Origin: Halomonadaceae bacterium T82-2
GTDB lineage: Bacteria; Pseudomonadota; Gammaproteobacteria; Pseudomonadales; Halomonadaceae
DNA: 64,000 nucleotides
Assembly: GCA_001577635.1 (NCBI GenBank)
Contig: LSBP01000005.1
Coordinates: 90,880 to 154,879 of the forward strand
Direction: 5' to 3'
The notes beneath the pieces were generated by a model. The model made no database searches. It had not been told where the DNA came from and saw nothing but the letters and a program-made list of their open reading frames with translations. Below, piece by piece: positions 7,925 through 18,912 of the stretch; position 1 is the stretch's first letter; the number at the start of each line of letters is the position of its first letter. Position numbers and translations under genes: made by a program.

Positions 7925-9012
7925 GCCTGCGCCGCCTTCTCGCAGTGATCGTCAAGGAGCTGCGCCAGCTGCGCCGCGACCGGCTGACCTTCGCGATGAT
8001 CGTGGGGATTCCGGTGATGCAGCTGATTCTGTTCGGCTACGCCATCAACCTCGATGTGCGCGGGCTGGATGCGGCGGTCGTCGATCAGGCCGGCACGGCC
8101 CACTCCCGCGAAATCATCGACGCGATCGGCGCCAGCCAGGTGCTCGACCTGCGCTACCGGGTCGCCACGCCCCGGGCCGCCGAGGCGCTGCTGCGCGCGG
8201 GGCGCATCAGCGCCGCCCTGGTGGTGCCCGCCGATCTCGAGGTGCGCCTGGCCCGCGGCGACCGGCCGGCGCTGCAGCTGGTGGTGGACGGGGCCGACCA
8301 GGTGGTGCAGGCCGCCGCCCGCCAGCTGGCCCGTTTCCCGGTGGCCGGCGACGCCGGCTGGACGCGGCGGGTCGATCCCGTGGAAGTGGTCAACTACTAC
8401 AATCCGGAACGGCGGGCGCCGATCAACACCGTGCCGGGGCTGATCGGCGTCATCCTGACCATGACGCTGGTGATGTTCACCGCCATCGCCCTGGTCCGCG
8501 AGCGCGAGAACGGCAACCTGGAACTGCTGATCGCCACGCCCCTGTCACGCTGGGAACTGACCCTGGGCAAGGTCGTGCCCTTCATCGCCATCGGCCTGGT
8601 GCAGGTCACCCTGGTGCTGCTCCTCGGCGATGTGCTGTTCGCGGTGCCGATCCGCGGCTCGACGGCGGCGCTCTACGCGGCGGCGCTGGTATTCATCGTC
8701 GCCAACCTGGCGCTGGGCATCTTCCTGTCGACGCTGGCGCGCAGCCAGTTCCAGGCCATGCAGCTGGCGGTGTTCACCTTCCTGCCGCAGATCCTGCTCT
8801 CGGGCTTCATGTTCCCCTTCGCCGGCATGCCCCGGGCGGCCCGCTGGTTTGCCGAACTGCTGCCGCTGACCCACTTCCTGCGGCTGATTCGCGGCATCAT
8901 GCTGCGCGGCGCCGGCCTCGCCGAACTGTGGCCGTCGCTGGCGGCGCTCGGCGTGTTCACCCTGCTGATGCTGGGGCTGACCGTGTCACGGCTGCGCAAG
9001 CGGCTGGATTGA
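7921..9012 (+). CDS. ABC-2 type permease
   Basis: A 363-residue membrane protein of the YhhJ/YbhR type. It has an N-terminal transmembrane segment around residues 20-45 (FAMIVGIPVMQLILFGYAIN), a ~130-residue extracytoplasmic domain, and five further helices in the C-terminal half (for example VMFTAIALVRERENG, the usual coupling region). The GTG start overlaps the ATPase stop (GTGA). Systems such as YbhFSR have two permease genes; here only one follows, so a homodimeric permease is expected. A loose hairpin (9014-9021 with 9040-9047) follows the stop and may be a weak terminator. Confidence 0.9.
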   Translation: MSLRRLLAVIVKELRQLRRDRLTFAMIVGIPVMQLILFGYAINLDVRGLDAAVVDQAGTAHSREIIDAIGASQVLDLRYRVATPRAAEALLRAGRISAALVVPADLEVRLARGDRPALQLVVDGADQVVQAAARQLARFPVAGDAGWTRRVDPVEVVNYYNPERRAPINTVPGLIGVILTMTLVMFTAIALVRERENGNLELLIATPLSRWELTLGKVVPFIAIGLVQVTLVLLLGDVLFAVPIRGSTAALYAAALVFIVANLALGIFLSTLARSQFQAMQLAVFTFLPQILLSGFMFPFAGMPRAARWFAELLPLTHFLRLIRGIMLRGAGLAELWPSLAALGVFTLLMLGLTVSRLRKRLD

Positions 9013-9047
9013 ACGGCAGCCGGCAAGGAGCGAGAGTCAGGCTGCCG

Positions 9048-9070
9048 GTGGAAGCGACGTCAGTCGCGAT
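9048..9070. repeat. REP singlet
   Basis: This 23-bp imperfect palindrome starts GTGGAAGCGACGTCAGTCGC and differs at two positions from the REP unit of the tandem array at 63.5-63.9 kb. It sits between the convergent permease and yheU genes. Confidence 0.65.
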
Positions 9071-9094
9071 ATAGCCCGCAGCCCGAGTCTAGGG

Positions 9095-9230
9095 TTCGTA
9101 CGAAAAGTCGGCGAGCGAAGGCAAGACAAGGCAAAAATCGGCGAAAAAGCGGAGTTTACGGGGTGTAAATGAGTATTTTGAGCCGATTTTTAACGCCGTA
9201 TTGCCGAGCGCAGGCAGTTTTCGTACAAAG
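9095..9230. repeat. MITE-like long imperfect palindrome
   Basis: The two halves are inverted copies of each other. The outer ends read TTCGTACGAAAA (9095-9106) and its complement TTTTCGTACAAA (9218-9229). Inner blocks pair as GGCAAGAC..AAAAATCGGC with GCCGATTTTT..ATTGCC, closing around GTTTACGGGGTGTAAATG near 9154-9172. The base composition is much more AT-rich than the surrounding genes. No reading frame of note is present. Size (~136 bp), terminal inverted ends and intergenic position fit a miniature inverted-repeat element or an intergenic palindromic repeat family. Confidence 0.7.
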
Positions 9231-9231
9231 C

Positions 9232-11606
<2,375 letters not shown>

Positions 11607-11622
11607 CTAGCAATCCGGCAAC

Positions 11623-11650
11623 GAAAAACCCCGTGATCGCTCACGGGGTC
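11623..11650 (-). terminator. Intrinsic terminator of zipA
   Basis: On the minus strand an ACCCCGTGA/TCACGGGGT hairpin (11628-11649) with a 4-nt loop runs into TTTTTC. Confidence 0.85.
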
Positions 11651-11671
11651 GGGTTGCGGTGGCGCACGGCG

Positions 11672-12925
11672 TCAGGTGGCCTGGGAACGGTGCAACCGGT
11701 GGCGACGCTCGAACTCCTGCACCTGCTGGCGGGCGAACTCCACGGTCTGCGCGGTCATCACGCTGTGGTTCTCGTCCTTGAGCTCACCGCCGAGGTTGCG
11801 CACCACCACCATCGCCGTCTCGACCATCGCCTCGAAGGCGGCGGCGGAGTCCCGGGCCCCGGGCAGCGGCATCAGGAAGGTGATGCCGGGCGTGGCGTAG
11901 TCGTCCATCGTCTCGAGCGCGAAGGTGCCGGGCTTGACCACGTCGACCATGGCGAACTGCAGCGCGCTGTCGGCATCTTCCGTCTCGTTGCGCAGGAAGA
12001 TGCCCATGTCGCTGTAACGCAGCCCGCAGGCCAGCATCAGCCGCAGCAGGTCGGTACCCGCGAAGCCCTCGTCGTCGCGGGCCATCACGCTGATGACGAT
12101 GACATCCTCGGCACGGCCCAGGGCCTCCCGGGCCCGCTGGGCGCTCACCGGATGACGGCGCGCCTTCTCGACCACCGGGTGCGGCGTGACCACGTCATCG
12201 CGCAACGGGGCATCCTCGGCGGCTTCGCTGGCGGCCACCGGCGTCTCGGGCTCGGACGGCGCGACCTCGGGCTCGGGGGCCGATTCGCTTTCTGGCATCG
12301 CCTCGGGCATCTCGAAGGCCGGCTCCGCAGCCGCGGCGGACTCATGAACCTCCTCGTCCCGCTCGCGGCGCTGGAACACACGCTTCATGGAGCGTGTCAG
12401 GCCGCCGGCCACGTCGCGGCCGGCCCGGGGCGAGGCCTCCCCGTCTGCCGGCTCGCCAGCCCGCTTCGGCGCGTCCTCGCGATGCGGGGCGTCATCCCGT
12501 TCGGCATGCAGCGGCATGGTCACCGAAGGCGCGTCGCCCGCCTCCACGTCGGCCGCCTCGTCGCGCCGGGCACGCGGCGCCTGTTCCGGTCGTTCGGCGC
12601 CGGGCTTGCGAGCGTCGGCGGTCTCGCGCTTCATGCGCGCGAACACCCGCGACGGCCCGGGGTGCTCCTGACGTTCGAGATCGGGCTTGGGCTCGACGGT
12701 CGTCTTCGATGCCGGACTGACGACCCGCGCCCCTCCATTGGGCAGCTCCCAGTTGACTTCGGCCCGGCGTGCAGCCTCTTCGGGATCCACGCTCTCCCGT
12801 TCGTCGTCCTCGACTTCGTCGAGCCGGGGCACCTTGCGCTGGCGCTGTAGGCGGCGCACGCCATCGACGACGATGATCGCCACCAGAACCAGCCCCAGGA
12901 TGATCAACCACTCTCTTAGTTCCAT
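11672..12925 (-). CDS. zipA: Cell division protein ZipA
   Basis: A 417-residue inner-membrane anchor that tethers FtsZ to the membrane and recruits later divisome proteins. The N-terminus is out with one transmembrane helix at residues ~5-23 (EWLIILGLVLVAIIVVDGV). A long charged, Pro/Glu/Ala-rich linker (~residues 30-270) follows, then the C-terminal FtsZ-binding domain (DEGFAGTDLLRLMLACGLRY to EFARQQVQEFE). The linker is longer than in E. coli ZipA (328 residues). The start at 12925 places the membrane helix directly at the N-terminus. Located between smc and ligA as in Pseudomonas. Confidence 0.94.
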   Translation of the reverse strand: MELREWLIILGLVLVAIIVVDGVRRLQRQRKVPRLDEVEDDERESVDPEEAARRAEVNWELPNGGARVVSPASKTTVEPKPDLERQEHPGPSRVFARMKRETADARKPGAERPEQAPRARRDEAADVEAGDAPSVTMPLHAERDDAPHREDAPKRAGEPADGEASPRAGRDVAGGLTRSMKRVFQRRERDEEVHESAAAAEPAFEMPEAMPESESAPEPEVAPSEPETPVAASEAAEDAPLRDDVVTPHPVVEKARRHPVSAQRAREALGRAEDVIVISVMARDDEGFAGTDLLRLMLACGLRYSDMGIFLRNETEDADSALQFAMVDVVKPGTFALETMDDYATPGITFLMPLPGARDSAAAFEAMVETAMVVVRNLGGELKDENHSVMTAQTVEFARQQVQEFERRHRLHRSQAT

Positions 12926-12996
12926 GGGTCGTCTTGCCTGTTTGATAAGGCGCAATGCCTAGGTATTCACCTCGTCACTAGCATAGCGCGATTGAC

Positions 12997-13033
12997 AAAA
13001 AAAAGGCCACTTGCGCGGGAAAGTCAAGCCTTT
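12997..13033 (-). terminator. Intrinsic terminator of smc
   Basis: On the minus strand AAAGGC...GCCTTT (13033-13002) is followed by a run of eight or more T. The stem is interrupted by small internal loops. Confidence 0.65.
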
Positions 13034-13113
13034 CCCCGGAGCCCTCTCAATCGCCCTTCTTTTCCCTGCCGGCGAAACACGATTGTCGAACGCCGGGCGC
13101 CGGATCATCGGAT

Positions 13114-16100
13114 TCACGCCTCGGCCAACTCGGCGGCTTCCTCGACACCGACGGCCACCAGGCGCGACACCCCCGGCTCCTGCATGGTGACCCCCATCAG
13201 CCGATCGGCGGCCTCCATGGCGATCTTGTTGTGCGTTATATAGATGAACTGCACGCTCTCGGCCATGTCCCTGACCAGTTTGGCATAGCGGCCGACATTG
13301 GCATCATCCAGTGGCGCATCGACCTCGTCGAGCATGCAGAACGGCGCCGGGTTCAGCTGGAAGATCGCGAACACCAGCGACAGAGCCGTCAGCGCCTTTT
13401 CCCCACCGGAAAGCAGATGAATGGTGCTGTTTTTCTTGCCCGGCGGACGCGCCATGATCGCCACGCCCGTCTCCAGCAAATCCTCGCCGGTCAGCGTCAG
13501 CCACGCCGTTCCGCCGCCGAAAACCCGTGGAAAAAGCTCGCCGAAACCGGCGTTGACCCGCTCGAAAGTTTCCTTGAAACGGGTGCGGGTTTCCTGGTCG
13601 ATCTTGCGGATCGCCCGCTCCAGGGTGTCCAGTGCCTCGCTGAGCTCGGCATGCTGCGCCTCGAGATAGTCGCGTCGTTCGGCCTGCTGGTCGTACTCCT
13701 CGATGGCGGCGAGGTTGATGGCACCCAGCCGGCGAATCCGCTCGCCCACCGTCTCGAGCCGGCCCTGCCAGGCCGATTCGGTGGCGTCGGGATCGAGCTC
13801 GGCCTCGAGATCGGCCGCCCGATGCCCCAGTTCGCCGAGCGCCTCGTCCTGGGCGTCGGCCTTGAGCTTGAGCGCCTGCACCTGCATGCGCCCCTCTTCC
13901 AGCCGCTGGCGGATGCCCTCCAGGTTGCGCTCGTGCTGCTGGCGCGCCAGCTCGGTCTCGCGCAGCGTCTCGCCGAGCCGCGCCGCCTCGTCGCGACAGG
14001 CGTTGAGCGCGCGCTCCTCGCGGGTGCGGCGGTCGAGGAGTTCCTCGAGCTGCTCACGATCCTCGTCCTGCGGCTCGCGCAGCGTCTCGCGGCTGGCCTC
14101 CAGCTCGGCGCACTTGTCCTCGAGCCGGGTGCGGGTCTCGTCGCCCCGCCCGCGCTGCTCGAGCAGCCCGGCGCGTTCGGTACGCAGCCGCTGATCCTCG
14201 AGCGCCAGTTGCTGTGAGCGCTCCTGCAGGGGCCGCAGCCGGGCGCGGCGCCCGGCCAGCGCCTCCTGGGCCTCGCGGCGACGCCGGTCGAGCGCCTCGC
14301 GCCGCTCGCTGCCGGCCTCGAGGGTTTCCATGGCCGCCTGCCAGCGCTCCCGGGCGCTCTCCAGCTCGAGCGCCTGCGTCTCGCGCTGCTCCTGAAGACC
14401 CGCGATCTCCTCGGCGAGTTCCCCATGCCGCCCCTCGATGTGGGACAGCTTGGCTCCCAGATTCGCCTCGGCCAGCGCCGCCTGCTGACGCTGCTCGGTC
14501 AGGTCGCGCTCGCCGACGCGCACCTGTTCCAGGGCCCGCTCGAGCTCGGCATCCCGGGCCTGCAGCGCCTCGACCCGCTGCGCGCAGGTCTCGAGCCGTG
14601 CGGCGGCCGCCTCGAGCTCTTCGCCCGCCGCCTCGCGCCGCTGCCGCTGGGCGATCACCCCGGTCTCGCCGTCCTCGAGGCCGAGACGCCGCGCCCAGCC
14701 ATCGCCCAGCCACAGGCCGTCGGCGGTGATCACGCTCTCGTCGGGCGCCAGCGCGGGCAGGCGGGCCCAGGCGGTCTCGAGGTCGTCGGCACAGTACACC
14801 CGCGCCAGCAGCGCACCGGCCGCTCCGGCACCTCCGGTCTTCTCGGCCAGGGTGCCCGGCGGCGCGCTCCCGGCGTCGGCGGCCACCAGGCTGAGTTCGC
14901 CACTCTCCAGCCCCCGGGCCAGCGCCTGACGGGGCAGCTCGGGCAGCAGCCGGGCATGCAGCCAGGCCCCCAGCACCCAGGCGACCAGCCGTTCCCAGCC
15001 CGGCGCCACCTGCAGGCGTTCGGCCAGGCGCGGTGCCTGATCGAGCCCCGCATCGGCCAGCCAGTCGTTCAGCGCGGCGTCCTGATCGTCGAGGCCGGCG
15101 GCGAGCAGGGCGTCCAGCGAGGCGATCTCGCCCTGCAGGCGACTGCGGCTCTCGCGCTGGGTCTCGCGCTCGGTCTCGGCCGCGCGCAGTGCCTCACGGC
15201 CCTCGTCACGCTCGGCCTGCAGGGCATCGCGTCGGGTTTCCAGCGTCTCGAGCTCGAGGTCGATGTCGGCGAGTTGCTCGGCGAGTTCCTCGCGGCGTTC
15301 GCGCAGTGCGGCGTCGTCGGGCAGCTCGGCCAGCTGCTGGCGCCGCCGCTCGATCTCCCGGCCCCGGGCCTCGAGCGACTGCTCGTGATGGCGCACGCTG
15401 TCCTGGGCGCGTTCGGCCTCGTGGGTGGCCTGGCTGTCGCGCTCCTGGAAGTCCTGCCATTCCGCCTGGGCGGCCTCGTGGGCGGCCTCGGCTTCCTCCA
15501 GGGCGGCCTCCAGCTCGGCCAGCGACTCGGCCACGCTCTCCTGCTCGGGCCCCAGGGTCTCCAGCCGCGCGTCGAGCTGGGTCAGCCGCTCGCCGTCGGA
15601 CTCGCCGAGGCGGTCCAGCTCGGCCAGCTCGCGACGCGCCGATTCGATCTCGCGGGCCAGCTGCTGCTCCTGATGGCGGGCGTGCTCGAGGCGCTGCTCG
15701 AGCCGCGCGATGGCCGCCCCGGTCTCGTAGAAACGCGCCTGATGGCCCTCGAGCTGCTCGGCCAGGCGGTCGTGCTCGAGGCGCGCCTCCTCCAGACGGG
15801 TCTCGCACTCGCGCTGGCCGAGGATCTCGCGCTCGACCTGGGTCTCGAGCTCACGGACACGGGTTTCCTGCTCGGTCTGCTGGGCGCGCAGGGCGCGGCC
15901 GCGCAGCAGTGCCAGTTCGCCCTTGAGGCGATGCTCCTCCTGCTTGAGGGTCTGGTAACGGCGCGCCGCCTCGGCCTGACGCTTGAGTCGCTCGAGCTGC
16001 TTGTCGAGCTCCTCGCGGATATCGTCGAGGCGCTCGAGGTTCTCCTGGGTGCGGCGCATGCGGTTCTCGGTCTCGCGGCGGCGCTCCTTGTACTTGGAGA

Positions 16101-16608
16101 TGCCCGCGGCCTCCTCGAGCGTCGAGCGAAGTTCCTCGGGACGTGCCTCGATCAGCCGCGAGATCATGCCCTGGCCGATGATCGCGTAGGAACGCGGCCC
16201 CAGGCCGGTGCCCAGGAACAGGTCGGCGATATCGCGACGACGGCATTTCTGGCCGTTGAAGAAGTAGGTGGACTGGCTGTCGCGATTGACCTGGCGCTTG
16301 ACGGCAATCTCGGCGTACTGGGCGTAGGGCCCGCCCATGCTGCCGTCGCGGTTGTCGAAGAGCAGCTCGATGGAGGCCTGACCGACGGGCTTGCGCCCGG
16401 TGGAGCCGTTGAAGATGACGTCGGTCATCGACTCGCCGCGCAGGGTCTTGGCCGAGGATTCGCCCATCACCCAGCGCACCGCATCGATGACGTTGGACTT
16501 GCCGCAGCCGTTGGGGCCGACGATCGCCGTCATGTTGCCGTCGAAAGGCACGGTCACGGGGTCGACGAACGACTTGAAGCCGGCCAGCTTGATCGATTTG
16601 AGACGCAT
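13114..16608 (-). CDS. smc: Chromosome segregation protein SMC
   Basis: A 1164-residue condensin ATPase that folds the chromosome with ScpA and ScpB. Walker A GPNGCGKSN is at residues 31-39. Two very long Glu/Arg/Leu-rich coiled coils flank a hinge near the middle (~residues 490-650). The C-terminal head has the signature LLSGGEKALTALSL and Walker B FCMLDEVDAPLDD. Length and order are normal for the family. Having SMC rather than MukB sets the organism apart from Enterobacterales and fits Pseudomonas/Halomonas. scpA and scpB are not in the window. The gene is monocistronic or first of an smc-zipA unit, with a terminator after its stop. Confidence 0.97.
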   Translation of the reverse strand: MRLKSIKLAGFKSFVDPVTVPFDGNMTAIVGPNGCGKSNVIDAVRWVMGESSAKTLRGESMTDVIFNGSTGRKPVGQASIELLFDNRDGSMGGPYAQYAEIAVKRQVNRDSQSTYFFNGQKCRRRDIADLFLGTGLGPRSYAIIGQGMISRLIEARPEELRSTLEEAAGISKYKERRRETENRMRRTQENLERLDDIREELDKQLERLKRQAEAARRYQTLKQEEHRLKGELALLRGRALRAQQTEQETRVRELETQVEREILGQRECETRLEEARLEHDRLAEQLEGHQARFYETGAAIARLEQRLEHARHQEQQLAREIESARRELAELDRLGESDGERLTQLDARLETLGPEQESVAESLAELEAALEEAEAAHEAAQAEWQDFQERDSQATHEAERAQDSVRHHEQSLEARGREIERRRQQLAELPDDAALRERREELAEQLADIDLELETLETRRDALQAERDEGREALRAAETERETQRESRSRLQGEIASLDALLAAGLDDQDAALNDWLADAGLDQAPRLAERLQVAPGWERLVAWVLGAWLHARLLPELPRQALARGLESGELSLVAADAGSAPPGTLAEKTGGAGAAGALLARVYCADDLETAWARLPALAPDESVITADGLWLGDGWARRLGLEDGETGVIAQRQRREAAGEELEAAAARLETCAQRVEALQARDAELERALEQVRVGERDLTEQRQQAALAEANLGAKLSHIEGRHGELAEEIAGLQEQRETQALELESARERWQAAMETLEAGSERREALDRRRREAQEALAGRRARLRPLQERSQQLALEDQRLRTERAGLLEQRGRGDETRTRLEDKCAELEASRETLREPQDEDREQLEELLDRRTREERALNACRDEAARLGETLRETELARQQHERNLEGIRQRLEEGRMQVQALKLKADAQDEALGELGHRAADLEAELDPDATESAWQGRLETVGERIRRLGAINLAAIEEYDQQAERRDYLEAQHAELSEALDTLERAIRKIDQETRTRFKETFERVNAGFGELFPRVFGGGTAWLTLTGEDLLETGVAIMARPPGKKNSTIHLLSGGEKALTALSLVFAIFQLNPAPFCMLDEVDAPLDDANVGRYAKLVRDMAESVQFIYITHNKIAMEAADRLMGVTMQEPGVSRLVAVGVEEAAELAEA

Positions 16609-16700
16609 GCGCTGCGGGAGGCCCTCGTTGCCAACGATCGAAGTGGCCAGAGTCTACCCAACCCGCCGGCACGGCCCAAGCGCTGATCGTTCGCGAGCGC

Positions 16701-17921
16701 TCACTCGACGACGCGGTCGATGCGCAGGGCCTGCTCGGGGGTATCGTCCGCCAGTGTCACCGGCCCCAGCCGGCCGACCAGGTCGCCGGGACGGGGGGCG
16801 GCCTGGCCCTGCTTCGAGACCCTGACCACCAGGCGCACCCGCTCGACAGCGGAGAGGCGTGCGCGGGGCGTCATGGCGTCCGCATCGTCGAGGGTGACGG
16901 TGTGCGGCAGATCCGCCACCCGCAGCCGCTCGACGGCCAGCGGCGGCAGCTTGCCGTCGATGTCGCGCGCGACCACGAACACGCTGTCGTCGGGCCCGAC
17001 CCGCTCGCGCAGACTGTCAGCCAGGCTGACGCGCACCCGCAGGCTCGCGGCGCTGCCCTCGCGGGCCTTGCCCGGCTCGCCCTGGCGCTGCCGGGCGATG
17101 GCGATGCCGCGCTTGAGCGCCGCCACCGCGGCGTCATCGTCGTAGCCGGCGATGGCCCGGCGCCAGTAGTCGATGGCCCGGTCGTAGTGCTGGCCATCGA
17201 AGGCCGCCACGCCCAGCAGACCCAGCACGATCGGCTGGCGCGGGTCCCGGGACAGCGTCTCGTCGATCAGCGACTGGACCTCGTCGGTCAGGGTGCGCCC
17301 GGCGGCGAAGAACTCGAGCTGGGCCAGCCGGGCGAGCAGCGCGGGACGCCGTCCCGTCAGCGCGATGGCCCGGCGCAGGCTGTCGATCGCCTTGTCGAGC
17401 CGCCCGGCATCGCGGTACAGCGGCGCCAGCGTCAGCCACACCTTGGGGTTGTCGGGCTGGCGCTCGGCCTGGGCTTCCAGCCGGGCGACGAGCTCGGCGG
17501 GCGTGGCGCCGGGTGTATTGCGCACCGACTGGATGGCCGTGTACAGCGCCAGGTCGCCCACGGCCCCCTGCTGGCGGTACAGGCCCAGGCTGCCGGCCAC
17601 CAGCGCCACGGCCAGGACGGGCACCAGCCAGCGGCCGCTGAGCGGCGAACGCCAGCGCGGCGGCGCGCGCTCGCCGGTATCGTCCAGCAGGCCGCGCTCG
17701 AGCGCCAGGCGTTCCTCGGCGTAGCGCTCGGCATCCAGCGCGTCGCGCTGTCGGGCCGCATCGAGCCGCGCCAGGCGCCGGCGATAGGCTGCCACGTTCT
17801 CGGCCGTATGGACGGGCTCGTCGACAGGCGCCCGCTCGAGGCGGGCACGCCACAGCGGCCGGCACACCAGCCACACCGCCGGCATCAGCATCAGGCTCAG
17901 CAGCAGCCACAGCACGATCAT
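16701..17921 (-). CDS. ccmI: Cytochrome c maturation protein CcmI (CycH), TPR protein
   Basis: A 406-residue last gene of the ccm cluster. Two transmembrane helices (residues ~1-20 and ~95-115) bracket a Leu-zipper-like cytoplasmic loop. A periplasmic part with TPR repeats follows (QPDNPKVWLTLAPLYRDAGRLDKAIDSLRRAI and later copies), then a C-terminal beta-rich domain. CcmI binds the apocytochrome C-terminus and presents it to the CcmF/H heme ligation complex. The start at 17921 overlaps the ccmH stop (ATGA). CcmI and CcmH are separate genes here, as in Pseudomonas, rather than fused as in E. coli CcmH. Confidence 0.93.
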   Translation of the reverse strand: MIVLWLLLSLMLMPAVWLVCRPLWRARLERAPVDEPVHTAENVAAYRRRLARLDAARQRDALDAERYAEERLALERGLLDDTGERAPPRWRSPLSGRWLVPVLAVALVAGSLGLYRQQGAVGDLALYTAIQSVRNTPGATPAELVARLEAQAERQPDNPKVWLTLAPLYRDAGRLDKAIDSLRRAIALTGRRPALLARLAQLEFFAAGRTLTDEVQSLIDETLSRDPRQPIVLGLLGVAAFDGQHYDRAIDYWRRAIAGYDDDAAVAALKRGIAIARQRQGEPGKAREGSAASLRVRVSLADSLRERVGPDDSVFVVARDIDGKLPPLAVERLRVADLPHTVTLDDADAMTPRARLSAVERVRLVVRVSKQGQAAPRPGDLVGRLGPVTLADDTPEQALRIDRVVE

Positions 17922-18394
17922 GGGCGTTCCTCGCGGTCGAGCAGCGAATTCAGCCGCCGGCGCTCCGCGGCATCGAGCGTCCGGGGCGTCGTCCGGCGCC
18001 TCACCCGCCAGGCCAGGATCGCGCCGCCCAGCCCCAGCAGCACGAAGGGCCCGCCCCACAGCAGCCAGGTGCGCGGCGACAGACGCGGGCGGTAGAGCAC
18101 GTATTCGCCGAAGCGCTGCACCAGGAAGTCCTGGATCTCGCGGTCGCTGCGCCCGGCCTCGAGCATCGCGGCGACGCGTTCACGCATGTCCGCGGCGATC
18201 GGCGAGGCGGAGGCGGCGATGGTCTCGTTCTGGCACTTGGGGCAGCGCAGCTGGTGGGTCAGCGTCGTGTAGCGCCGGGCGAGCTGCGGATCGTCGAAGT
18301 CGCGCACCTCGATGGTCGCCGAGGCCGCCGAGGCCACGCCCAGCAGCACCACCAGCCCGACCAGCCACATCGCCCGGATCAGTCGTTGCGCCAT
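17918..18394 (-). CDS. ccmH: Cytochrome c-type biogenesis protein CcmH (short form)
   Basis: A 158-residue protein with a signal peptide or membrane helix (~residues 5-26), the redox motif RCPKCQN (Cys51, Cys54) in the three-helix periplasmic domain and a C-terminal membrane helix (~residues 110-130). CcmH keeps apocytochrome c cysteines reduced and works with CcmF. The coding start at 18394 lies inside the end of ccmG (16-bp overlap) and gives the expected signal sequence. Coupled to ccmI. Confidence 0.93.
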   Translation of the reverse strand: MAQRLIRAMWLVGLVVLLGVASAASATIEVRDFDDPQLARRYTTLTHQLRCPKCQNETIAASASPIAADMRERVAAMLEAGRSDREIQDFLVQRFGEYVLYRPRLSPRTWLLWGGPFVLLGLGGAILAWRVRRRTTPRTLDAAERRRLNSLLDREERP

Positions 18395-18912
18395 CGTTGC
18401 ACCCGGGGCAGGATTTCCTGCTCGACGTCCTCGGGCCGGATATAGCCCGTGTGGTGGTAGCGAATGATGCCCTCGCGATCGACCAGGAAGCTCTCCGGCG
18501 CCCCGTAGACACCGAGATCGAAGCCCAGCGAGCCCGCCGGGTCGAACAGGTTGACGGCAAAGGGATCGCCGAAGGTGGTCAAGAAGTCCGTGGCAGCCTC
18601 CCGGGTGTCCTTGTAGTCGACCCCCACCAGGCGCACGCCCCGCTCGGCGAGCGTCAGCAGCTGCGGCATCTCCTCGCGGCAGGTCGGGCACCAGGCCCCC
18701 CAGACATTGACCAGCGTGACCTCGCCGGCGAGCAGCGAGGCATCGTGGCGAACGTCCGGGTCGGCGACGGTGGCCAGCGAGAAGCCCGGAAATTCACGGC
18801 CGATCAGTGCCGACTCGCGGTCGTCGGGATGGTGCCCCAGCCCGCGATAGAGAAAGACCGCCAGCCCCGCGAACAGCGCCAGCGGGATCAGCCGAACCAG
18901 GCGTCGTTTCAT
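18379..18912 (-). CDS. ccmG: Thiol:disulfide interchange protein CcmG/DsbE
   Basis: A 177-residue membrane-anchored thioredoxin-fold reductase. The N-terminal anchor is at residues ~8-25, the active site WCPTC has Cys75 and Cys78, and the cis-Pro region is GAPESF. It reduces the cysteines of apocytochrome c or CcmH in the periplasm using electrons from the DsbD/CcdA route. It starts within the ccmF stop (ATGA overlap) and overlaps ccmH by 16 bp. Confidence 0.94.
   Translation of the reverse strand: MKRRLVRLIPLALFAGLAVFLYRGLGHHPDDRESALIGREFPGFSLATVADPDVRHDASLLAGEVTLVNVWGAWCPTCREEMPQLLTLAERGVRLVGVDYKDTREAATDFLTTFGDPFAVNLFDPAGSLGFDLGVYGAPESFLVDREGIIRYHHTGYIRPEDVEQEILPRVQRWRND

Noticed and set aside
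14425..16686. Long plus-strand frame opposite smc, Leu/Gly-rich
   Set aside because: Antisense shadow of the coiled-coil codons of smc; no conserved motif.
17256..18242. Alternative-frame genes inside the overlapping ccmH/ccmI region
   Set aside because: ccmH and ccmI overlap by only 4 bp and explain the coding signal; other frames are low-complexity.
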